From Planctomycetota bacterium (GTDB lineage: Bacteria > Planctomycetota > Brocadiia > SM23-32), in NCBI GenBank assembly GCA_030604585.1, contig JAUVVP010000199.1, forward strand, positions 1 to 5,309: DNA of 5,309 bases, written 5' to 3'. This document shows positions 1 to 5,309 of this stretch, piece after piece (positions within the stretch are counted from its first letter, which is position 1; the number at the start of each line of letters is the position of its first letter). Position numbers and translations under genes: made by a program. Under the pieces are notes generated by a model. That model had not been told where the DNA came from, did no database searches, and saw only the letters and a list, made by a program, of their open reading frames with translations.

Positions 1-299
1 CCGAACTCGCCCACCTTGTCCAGCAGGGCATGTAGCTGGTCGAAGCGCTCCTCGACCGGTTCGAGCCCGTCGAAGAACTCCCGTGCCGGCACGAAGAACG
101 AGACCGTGTTGAGCCCCAGCTCGCGCATCGAGGCGAAGTCGCGGTCGAAGAACGCGGCGTTGTGCGCAAAGTTCTCGCCCATCCAATCGGCGCCGCACGT
201 GCCAGGGCGCCGACCGAAGTATGTCGCCCCATGGAGGAACCACGGCTTGCCATCCAGCACGAAGCTGCCGCGGTCGTTGGTCGTAACGAACCTGCTCAT
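1..299 (-). CDS. Glycoside-hydrolase-like TIM-barrel protein, N-terminal part (runs off window edge)
   Basis: This is the N-terminal 99 residues of a protein that continues beyond position 1. The N-terminus reads as a short strand, FVLDGKPWFLHG (residues 13-24), then GATYFG (24-29), W39 and the segment DRDFASMRELGLNTVSFFVP (52-71). An opening of the form 'DGKPxFLxGATY...D...M+ELGLNTVxFF' is typical of the first two beta/alpha units of clan-A glycoside hydrolases such as GH5-like and GH42-like enzymes, so a carbohydrate-active role is inferred. The catalytic glutamates would lie beyond the edge and cannot be checked. No signal peptide is visible, so the product is probably cytoplasmic. The ATG at 297-299 is supported by a GAGGAGC ribosome site five bases upstream (304-310). 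It lies 148 bp downstream of the response regulator gene on the same strand; no strong promoter or terminator is evident between them. A family of non-hydrolytic TIM barrels cannot be excluded. Confidence 0.6.
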   Translation of the reverse strand, partial: MSRFVTTNDRGSFVLDGKPWFLHGATYFGRRPGTCGADWMGENFAHNAAFFDRDFASMRELGLNTVSFFVPAREFFDGLEPVEERFDQLHALLDKVGEF

Positions 300-303
300 C
301 AGC

Positions 304-310
304 GCTCCTC
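304..310 (-). promoter_or_regulatory. Ribosome binding site of the glycoside-hydrolase-like gene
   Basis: Read on the minus strand this is GAGGAGC, five bases before the ATG at 299. It is a strong Shine-Dalgarno match and fixes the start of the partial gene. Confidence 0.6.
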
Positions 311-447
311 AGCCATGCGAGCCGCTGCCGCCCCCTCATTTCCAGGGGCCGCCGAAGCGAGTGGCTCCCCGTGAGCGCAGGGGACGGCGATCCTGATGCG
401 CCGGTGGGCCGGTCTCCCGCTCCACTTCTTTTGGCCCCCGGGGCGGG

Positions 448-1866
<1,419 letters not shown>

Positions 1867-1934
1867 CTCGGCATCTGCCTCCGCCTGCGGCGCCGACTCT
1901 GGACACCCTGACCGAGCACCGATTCGGCCCCTTC

Positions 1935-1964
1935 TTGCAACCGCATTCCTCGCGGCCGTATAAT
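1935..1964 (+). promoter_or_regulatory. Sigma70-type promoter reading right towards the 2012 gene
   Basis: TTGCAA (1935-1940) and a perfect TATAAT (1959-1964) are spaced by 18 bases. Transcription would start near 1971, giving an untranslated leader of about 40 bases before the ATG at 2012. A perfect -10 box is rare by chance in DNA this GC-rich. It stands in the divergent region between the response regulator gene and the rightward genes. Confidence 0.6.
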
Positions 1965-1984
1965 CTGTGTGAATTGTACGACAA
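1957..1984 (-). promoter_or_regulatory. Possible weak sigma70-type promoter for the response regulator gene
   Basis: On the minus strand, TTGTCG (1979-1984) and TATACG (1957-1962) are separated by 16 bases, each matching four of six consensus positions. It overlaps the -10 box of the rightward promoter, so the two transcription units could compete for polymerase. The match is modest and a chance occurrence is possible. Confidence 0.3.
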
Positions 1985-1998
1985 GGGCGCGCCTGCGC

Positions 1999-2005
1999 AA
2001 GAGGA
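1999..2005 (+). promoter_or_regulatory. Ribosome binding site of the 2012 gene
   Basis: AAGAGGA lies six bases upstream of the ATG at 2012 in an A/G-rich leader. With the upstream TATAAT promoter it argues that this start is real. Confidence 0.5.
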
Positions 2006-2011
2006 AAAGGG

Positions 2012-2383
2012 ATGCTCGACCTGACAAGGGTCGGCTCGGCGGTCATCATGCCGGAGGTCTTCCTGAAGGCCCTGAGCATCAGCCGCAACCTGGGCCACGG
2101 GGTCGCGCCCCTATACACGGCCTCGTTCGACATCCGCGAGGACATCACGGACTATTACTTCCGGCCGGGCAAGAACGTGGTCCGCCGGCCGGTTTCCCTG
2201 GGAGGTGAGGGGTTCATCTTCCGCGCGGACCATCGCCAGAGCATCCCCTCGCTTCACCGCAAGCTGCTGGAGCTTTCCGGGGGCGGGACGCCCCCGGCTA
2301 CCCATTCAGCGCCGCCCCGGGCTACCCGCGAGGGGTGGCCGCGGGCCGCGAGCTTGGGTAGCCCCCGGCGAGTTCTCGGGTAG
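2012..2383 (+). CDS. Unrecognised protein whose C-terminus is encoded by REP-like repeats
   Basis: I do not recognise this family. The first 88 or so residues look like genuine protein: MLDLTRVGSAVIMPEVFLKA at the start, a central segment with DIREDITDYYFRPGKN, then VVRRPVSLGGEG and a basic helix SIPSLHRKLLEL. The last 35 residues (from about 2277) are Gly/Pro/Arg-rich and come from hairpin repeats; the TAG stop at 2381-2383 lies inside a repeat's GTAG foot. The original C-terminus has therefore probably been lost or replaced. The start is well supported: a sigma70-type promoter about 40 bases upstream and an AAGAGGA ribosome site (1999-2005) six bases before the ATG. There is no signal peptide or membrane segment. 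It may form a transcription unit with dtd downstream (88 bp gap). The product could be a functional short protein or the remnant of a longer one. Confidence 0.5.
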   Translation: MLDLTRVGSAVIMPEVFLKALSISRNLGHGVAPLYTASFDIREDITDYYFRPGKNVVRRPVSLGGEGFIFRADHRQSIPSLHRKLLELSGGGTPPATHSAPPRATREGWPRAASLGSPRRVLG

Positions 2384-2428
2384 CCCCGGGCCGCGAGCTT
2401 GGGTAGCCCCCGGCGTCTCGCCGGGGGG
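2277..2428. repeat. Cluster of REP-like GTAG-footed hairpin repeats
   Basis: At least five units share a GTAG tetranucleotide next to a GC-rich palindrome. Two point left: CTAC at 2298-2301, beside a perfect 9-bp stem 2277-2285/2289-2297, and CTAC at 2322-2325 with a degenerate stem. Three point right: GTAG at 2358-2361, 2380-2383 and 2403-2406, the last followed by a perfect 9-bp stem CCCCCGGCG/CGCCGGGGG (2407-2415/2419-2427) with loop TCT. Within the cluster, 2342-2370 is repeated exactly at 2387-2415 (29 bp, offset 45). A GTAG foot plus hairpin in inverted arrangement is the layout of REP elements/REPINs moved by IS200-like tyrosine transposases (RAYTs); assigning these to that class is inference, and no transposase is in the window. 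The cluster supplies the end of the 2012 gene and stops 42 bases before dtd. Paired stems could also attenuate transcription into dtd. Confidence 0.75.
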
Positions 2429-2456
2429 AGCGCGTGGGCCGAGTTCGCGTTCGGAC

Positions 2457-2460
2457 GGAG
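2457..2460 (+). promoter_or_regulatory. Ribosome binding site supporting the GTG start of dtd
   Basis: GGAG stands 10 bases before the GTG at 2471. No ATG is available in frame near the family's normal N-terminus, so this short site together with the M-R-A-V-V-Q-R-V family opening decides the start. Confidence 0.5.
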
Positions 2461-2470
2461 CGACGAGCAC

Positions 2471-2920
2471 GTGAGGGCCGTCGTGCAGAGAGTCTCCGAG
2501 GCCGGCGTGACCGTCGCAGGCCGCAAAGTGGCGGCGATCGGGCCGGGCCTGATGGTGCTGCTCGGCGTCAGCCGGGAAGACGGCGAGCCCGAGGTACGGT
2601 TCATTGCCGGGAAGATAGCCGGCCTGAGGATCTTCGACGACGAGGAGGGGCGGCTGAACCGCTCGGTCCTGGACTGCGGAGGCGCCGTGCTGCTTGTCTC
2701 TCAGTTCACCCTCTACGGGGACTGCCGCAAGGGCCGGCGGCCGTCCTTTACGCGGGCGGCCGCTCCGGAAGAAGCGGAACGCCTCTACGAGTTGGTGGCG
2801 GAAGAACTCAGGCGCAGGGGCCTGAGCGTGCAGACGGGCCTGTTCGGCGAAGCGATGAGCGTCGCCCTGGTCAACGACGGCCCCGTAACGCTGCTGCTGG
2901 ACAGCGAAAGGACGTTCTGA
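2471..2920 (+). CDS. dtd: D-aminoacyl-tRNA deacylase
   Basis: This cytoplasmic proofreading enzyme hydrolyses D-amino acids (and, in many members, glycine) from mischarged tRNAs. The 149-residue product matches the usual length of about 145-150. It opens with the family signature (M)[14 protein letters not shown] (1-15), followed by [11 protein letters not shown] (23-33) and [15 protein letters not shown] (52-66). The two active-site motifs are present: SQFTLYGD (77-84), where most relatives have SQFTLYAD, and NDGPVT (135-140), which carries the cross-subunit Gly-cisPro pair. TGLFGEAM (122-129) is also typical. The GTG start gives exactly the expected N-terminus and has GGAG 10 bases upstream; longer in-frame starts would translate the hairpin repeats. 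A REP-like cluster lies immediately upstream, so transcription probably arrives from the promoter at 1935-1964 or from an unseen site. The identification is secure. Confidence 0.96.
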   Translation: MRAVVQRVSEAGVTVAGRKVAAIGPGLMVLLGVSREDGEPEVRFIAGKIAGLRIFDDEEGRLNRSVLDCGGAVLLVSQFTLYGDCRKGRRPSFTRAAAPEEAERLYELVAEELRRRGLSVQTGLFGEAMSVALVNDGPVTLLLDSERTF

Positions 2921-3111
2921 CCCTACTTGTTTGCCGCCGGGAACGCGGAGGCCGCTGAGACGACAGAACAGGACAGTGGCGTTGAATCTGCCGGCGGTCC
3001 CGTCGGCGCGGCAGCGGATGGCGCGCTGGGCGGGGAGGCCGGTGATCGTTTGCTCTCCGCGCTTTCGGCGGGCTCTGCGGTGAGCGATTGGCTCTGAGTG
3101 GCAACCGCCAT

Positions 3112-3115
3112 GGAG
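3112..3115 (+). promoter_or_regulatory. Ribosome binding site of the amidase gene
   Basis: GGAG lies seven bases before the ATG at 3123, the start that gives a complete lipoprotein signal peptide. Confidence 0.5.
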
Positions 3116-3122
3116 TTGCGAA

Positions 3123-3818
3123 ATGAAACATGTCGGGGCTTTGACGGCCTGCTTGCTGTTGGCTTTTGCATGCGGCTGCACGTGGTGGCGAACGCCCGCG
3201 GCGGCTGAGATGGAGATCGCGCCGCCCGGGGAGGCCAGGGACGGGCCGCTTGTGCACCTGGAGGAGTATCTCATGCCCCTGCCGCTGCAATTCGAGGCGC
3301 CGGTCGCCGAACTCTCGTACACCATACCGCACGCCTTGCGGCGTCCGCCCCGCGTGGCGGGCAGGCTCGACGTGACGCTGCGTCGCACCTGGAAGTACAT
3401 CGTCATCCACCACAGCGACACCGACCGGGGCAGCGAGGCCATCTTCGACCGCTACCACAGGGAGCAGAACGGCTGGCGAGGGATCGGTTATGACTTCGTC
3501 ATCGGCAACGGCCGCGGGGCCGAGGACGGTCTGGTGGAGGTGACCTTCCGCTGGGAGAAGCAGCAGGACGGCGCCCACGCCGGCAGCAAGGAGTACAACA
3601 AGTACGGCATCGGGATCTGCCTGGTGGGCGACTTCGAGAAGAGCCACCCGACCGCCCGGCAGATGGAGGCGCTGGTGGGGCTGGTCAACTACCTTCAGGA
3701 ACGCTGCAAGATCCCGACGCGCAACGTCCTGCTGCACCGCCACGTGCGTCCCGGCGGCACGCGCTGCCCGGGCCGCAACTTCCCCTTCTACGAGTTCTTA
3801 GCCCTGCTGGCCCACTGA
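3123..3818 (+). CDS. Lipoprotein N-acetylmuramoyl-L-alanine amidase (PGRP / amidase_2 fold)
   Basis: The 231-residue protein begins with a lipoprotein signal: K2, a hydrophobic stretch ALTACLLLAFA (6-16) and a likely lipidated Cys at 19 (ACG-C). It is therefore probably anchored in a membrane facing the periplasm. After a linker of about 70 residues, the amidase domain occupies about 90-231. Visible zinc ligands of the PGRP/T7-lysozyme type are H96 (VIHHSDT), H205 (LLHRHV) and C215 (GTRCPG), with catalytic-site Y123 (GIGYDFVI). GAHAGSKEYNKYGIGICLVGDF (151-171) is the usual core strand region. These enzymes cut the amide bond between N-acetylmuramic acid and L-Ala in peptidoglycan; roles include wall recycling and turnover. 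The presence of all ligands suggests activity. The ATG has GGAG (3112-3115) seven bases upstream. It is 202 bp downstream of dtd and unlikely to be functionally linked to it. Confidence 0.93.
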   Translation: MKHVGALTACLLLAFACGCTWWRTPAAAEMEIAPPGEARDGPLVHLEEYLMPLPLQFEAPVAELSYTIPHALRRPPRVAGRLDVTLRRTWKYIVIHHSDTDRGSEAIFDRYHREQNGWRGIGYDFVIGNGRGAEDGLVEVTFRWEKQQDGAHAGSKEYNKYGIGICLVGDFEKSHPTARQMEALVGLVNYLQERCKIPTRNVLLHRHVRPGGTRCPGRNFPFYEFLALLAH

Positions 3819-4131
3819 GGCGCCGAACAAATCTGCGTGTGCGGCCAAGCGGTCCAACATCGGGCGTCCAAGGCTGCACCCGTGCCAACTAACATGCATC
3901 CGCCGGCGTTCTGAAGTAAGCTGCCCTGCGTAGCCAAAAGCGACATTTCAGAAGACCCACAGCGCCTGGTAATGTCATTCTGAGCGCCGTCTGGGCGCGA
4001 AGAATCTCTCCGTTTGACCGAATGGCCGACCAAGCAAACCGACGGGTTCTTCGCCGTCTCGCCCACGGGGGACGCCTCAGCAAGAGAACAACGAGAGCTG
4101 CGAAGGCCGCAGAGGACTTCGGTGGTTCGGC
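3819..4131. other. Gene-free spacer between convergent genes
   Basis: I find no supportable gene here. Minus-strand open frames cross it but have no recognisable protein signature. Its base composition drops relative to the flanking genes. Its right half holds the inverted-repeat element described separately; no classic terminator with a T-run follows the amidase stop at 3818 or the PIN-like gene stop at 4132. Confidence 0.5.
3976..4085. repeat. Imperfect inverted repeat containing the TCATTCTGAGCG...GCGAAGAATCTC motif
   Basis: The left arm (3980-4006) reads CTGAGCGCCGTC, GGGCGC, GAAGAATC. The right arm (4044-4080) in reverse complement reads CTGAGGCGTCC, GGGCGAGACG, GCGAAGAACC, so the same words recur in the same order with small indels. 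An inner pair GTTTG (4012-4016)/CAAAC (4035-4039) nests between the arms, giving a possible long stem of about 100 bases. From general knowledge, the wording 'TCATTCTGAGCG-x-GCGAAGAATCTC' is a recurring intergenic motif in several environmental bacterial groups. It could be a MITE-like or structured-RNA repeat, and it might also serve as a bidirectional terminator between the convergent amidase and PIN-like genes. Only the inverted structure is seen directly. Confidence 0.6.
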
Positions 4132-4518
4132 TTAGCGTGTCCAGTTCTGGATCGCGAGTCTCGCCTTGTCTGGGTCGGCGATGACGTGCGATTCCAGGGC
4201 GGGATCGGCTTGGACGAGAAATGTGCGAAACTCAGCGTCCGCCATGACAACGTCGGCGTAGCATGCTGCGGGCAGGAAGGCCCAGTCGTGCACCTCGCTG
4301 TCCTTGGGAGGGTGTCCCGCTTGGATGCGTTTGAGACGTGCGCGGAACCACAGACCTACAGCGGGACATCGCTCTAAGCGAAGGCCACCGAGCACTGCCT
4401 CAGTATCCAGACCAGGGTTGAAAGCTGCCAGAACCGTGTCAATCCTCAAGAAGCGCTTCATCCAGGCAATGCTGTCAAGCCGCCTTGAGTTCCGGTACGC
4501 CCGGATGTCGTCCAACAA
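4132..4518 (-). CDS. PIN-like protein, C-terminal fragment (128 residues)
   Basis: This fragment is in the same frame as the N-terminal part, separated from it by the TAG and 15 further sense codons. The only start near its beginning is a weak TTG at 4518 without a well-placed ribosome site, so independent translation is doubtful. It contains DSEVHDWAFLPAACYADVVM (from about residue 73), which supplies the later acidic residues of a PIN-like active site. Confidence 0.35.
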   Translation of the reverse strand: MLDDIRAYRNSRRLDSIAWMKRFLRIDTVLAAFNPGLDTEAVLGGLRLERCPAVGLWFRARLKRIQAGHPPKDSEVHDWAFLPAACYADVVMADAEFRTFLVQADPALESHVIADPDKARLAIQNWTR

Positions 4519-4563
4519 AGCAGCTTTGTAGCCTTCAACCCGCCTTCTGTATGCTTCTGGGTT

Positions 4564-5091
4564 CTATTCTTTGAACCGCACGGCTCCGGCGACGTACTTC
4601 GCCGCTGGCAGCACCGGGACCTCTGCGGGAGGTATCTCGCCCTGCAGGTGGGCCGGGCGGTCGTCGTCTTGGAGAAAGCCTGGCACCTCTTGAGCCAGCA
4701 TCCCCAACGATGAGTGGACGGTGCCGTCTGGGATGCGTACCTGCAAGACTGGAAGCGCCGGCACGCGGATGTTGGCATTCTGTCGGCTGCATTCGGCAAG
4801 GACTTCGCTGGTGTAGACGAAAGCGTCCCCCTCAAGCCGGTACTGGAGCTTAGCCGAGTCCACCACTGCGGCGATTTCCTGGGCCGACTGCTCGGTTGCT
4901 CGGCCCGCGATCCACTCCAGAGCAGCGAAGTCACTGAACACAACGCCAAAGTGGCGAGACGTAATGCACTCGTCAATGAACGCGTATGCTTCACGGAAGT
5001 CGCATCGCTCGCCGCTACGGAGTCTTGCGATGTTCACGAGGTGGTTGGTGTCTATATAGAGCTTGGGAGGTCCAACAATATGGTTGTCCAT
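4564..5091 (-). CDS. PIN-like protein, N-terminal fragment (175 residues)
   Basis: This is the part that would be translated before the TAG. It holds the first strand with the metal-binding Asp (KLYIDTNHLVN, residues 10-20) and the helix with the conserved Glu (FSDFAALEW, 52-60), but lacks the C-terminal acids. The ATG overlaps the stop of a short upstream ORF (TAATG at 5089-5093), and AAGGAGG stands 16 bases upstream, rather far for direct initiation. Translational coupling is therefore plausible. Confidence 0.55.
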   Translation of the reverse strand: MDNHIVGPPKLYIDTNHLVNIARLRSGERCDFREAYAFIDECITSRHFGVVFSDFAALEWIAGRATEQSAQEIAAVVDSAKLQYRLEGDAFVYTSEVLAECSRQNANIRVPALPVLQVRIPDGTVHSSLGMLAQEVPGFLQDDDRPAHLQGEIPPAEVPVLPAAKYVAGAVRFKE

Positions 5092-5309
5092 TAGCTCAGT
5101 TCTCTGGCCTCCTTAATGGTCCCCATCATCGCGACAGCGTGGGACTCGCCGCAGGCTCGCGCCCGCCCGGCCTTCAGTGCTCGTGGACTGTTGAACTGGG
5201 AGCATTGCGTTTCCCCTCGCCACTCCATTCGCGAAGAGCGGGGCGAGACGCCCCGCCTACCCGGTACGGGTAGCCCCCGGCGTCTCGCCGGGGGTGCCGG
5301 AACACAAGG
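5091..5309 (-). CDS. Short unrecognised ORF overlapping the PIN-like gene (possibly partial)
   Basis: The frame ends at TAA (5091-5093), sharing one base with the ATG of the PIN-like gene. It can start at ATG 5226-5228, giving 45 residues beginning MEWRGETQCS and ending GESHAVAMMGTIKEARELS; the frame also stays open to the window edge, but only through hairpin repeats. I do not recognise the family. A small protein translationally coupled to a downstream PIN-like gene resembles a toxin-antitoxin layout, but no antitoxin DNA-binding motif is visible. No ribosome site precedes the ATG at 5228, so its true N-terminus may have been displaced by the repeats, or it may not be expressed. Confidence 0.3.
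   Translation of the reverse strand, partial: PCVPAPPARRRGLPVPGRRGVSPRSSRMEWRGETQCSQFNSPRALKAGRARACGESHAVAMMGTIKEARELS
5238..5294. repeat. REPIN-like inverted pair of GTAG-footed hairpins
   Basis: Two hairpins face each other. The left one has an 8-bp perfect stem GCGGGGCG/CGCCCCGC (5238-5245/5249-5256) with loop AGA and foot CTAC (5257-5260). The right one has foot GTAG (5270-5273) and a 9-bp perfect stem (5274-5282/5286-5294) with loop TCT. The CTACCC and GGGTAG feet are separated by five bases. Positions 5268-5294 are identical to 2401-2427. The symmetrical pair is the arrangement of a REPIN/BIME; a mobilising transposase is not present here. Confidence 0.7.

Larger units (their letters stand above)
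4132..5091 (-). pseudogene. PIN-like nuclease gene split by one in-frame TAG
   Basis: Reading the minus strand from the ATG at 5091 to the TAA at 4132-4134 gives 319 codons in a single frame, with only one stop inside: TAG at 4564-4566 (codon 176). Codons on both sides look like protein. The first half has LYIDTNHLVN (D14) and FSDFAALEW (E59); the second half has HDW (D269) and YADVVMADAEF (D280, D285). These widely spaced acidic residues are the layout of PIN-like metal-dependent RNases, whose active site needs acids from both halves, so neither fragment alone should be catalytic. The bridge reads VRFKE, stop, NPEAYRRRVEGYKAALLDD. A CAG-to-TAG change (Gln to amber) would explain it simply. 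Alternatives are a sequencing error or natural amber suppression. PIN-like proteins are often RNases of toxin-antitoxin pairs, but that role is not shown here. Confidence 0.65.

Noticed and set aside
2277..2297. Rho-independent terminator after the 2012 gene
   Set aside because: The stem is perfect, but it lies within the reading frame and is followed by CTACCC instead of a T-run; it fits the repeat family better.
2342..2427. Possible CRISPR array
   Set aside because: The repeats are self-palindromic, appear in both orientations, are unevenly spaced and lack unique spacers of constant length; no cas gene is present.
3099..3119. Sigma54-type promoter (TGGCA...TTGC) before the amidase
   Set aside because: The distance between the two boxes is about 6 bases too long for a -24/-12 promoter.
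2306..3442. 378-codon minus-strand open frame across the repeats, dtd and the start of the amidase
   Set aside because: It translates the hairpin repeats and lies antisense to two clearly identified genes. No motif is present.
2871..3743. 290-codon minus-strand open frame antisense to the amidase
   Set aside because: The plus strand has a lipoprotein signal and all amidase zinc ligands; the antisense product is low-complexity.
3788..4066. Minus-strand open frames in the spacer after the amidase
   Set aside because: They lack a ribosome site and recognisable protein signature, and they cross the inverted repeat.
4564..4566. TAG read as pyrrolysine or general amber recoding
   Set aside because: TAG also ends the response regulator gene (448-450), so amber is used as a normal stop here; no pyl gene is in the window. 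A nonsense change is simpler.

Overview
The window is high-GC bacterial DNA of environmental, accessory-looking character. The gene set is a sigma54-activator response regulator, D-aminoacyl-tRNA deacylase, a PGRP-type lipoprotein amidase, a TIM-barrel glycoside hydrolase and a broken PIN-like gene. Together with hairpin repeats, this suits a planctomycete or a similar large-genome Gram-negative-type bacterium. That placement is an inference from style; no taxonomic marker gene is present.

Layout, left to right. Minus strand: the first 99 codons of a glycoside-hydrolase-like protein (1-299, cut by the window edge), and upstream of it a complete NtrC-type response regulator (448-1866). Between 1867 and 2011 lies a divergent promoter region with a good sigma70-type promoter pointing right. 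Plus strand: an unrecognised small gene (2012-2383) whose 3' end runs into a cluster of GTAG-footed hairpin repeats (2277-2428); then dtd (2471-2920), about 200 bp of spacer, and a lipoprotein N-acetylmuramoyl-L-alanine amidase (3123-3818). Next comes a 313-bp gene-free stretch holding a long imperfect inverted repeat around a TCATTCTGAGCG motif (about 3976-4085). Minus strand again: a PIN-like nuclease gene (4132-5091) interrupted by one in-frame TAG at 4564-4566. Directly upstream is a short unrecognised ORF that overlaps it as TAATG. The right edge carries a second REP-like inverted pair (5238-5294), one half of which is identical over 27 bp to a copy at 2401-2427.

Functionally this looks like a collection of independent genes rather than one pathway. 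The regulator has all residues for phosphorylation, ATP hydrolysis and DNA binding, but no partner kinase is visible. Dtd is translation quality control, and the amidase is a cell-envelope enzyme. The most noteworthy parts are the REP/REPIN-like elements, one of which supplies the stop codon of its neighbour, the amber-split PIN-like gene with its overlapping upstream ORF, and the structured element at 3976-4085. I see no convincing new multi-gene defence or metabolic system.
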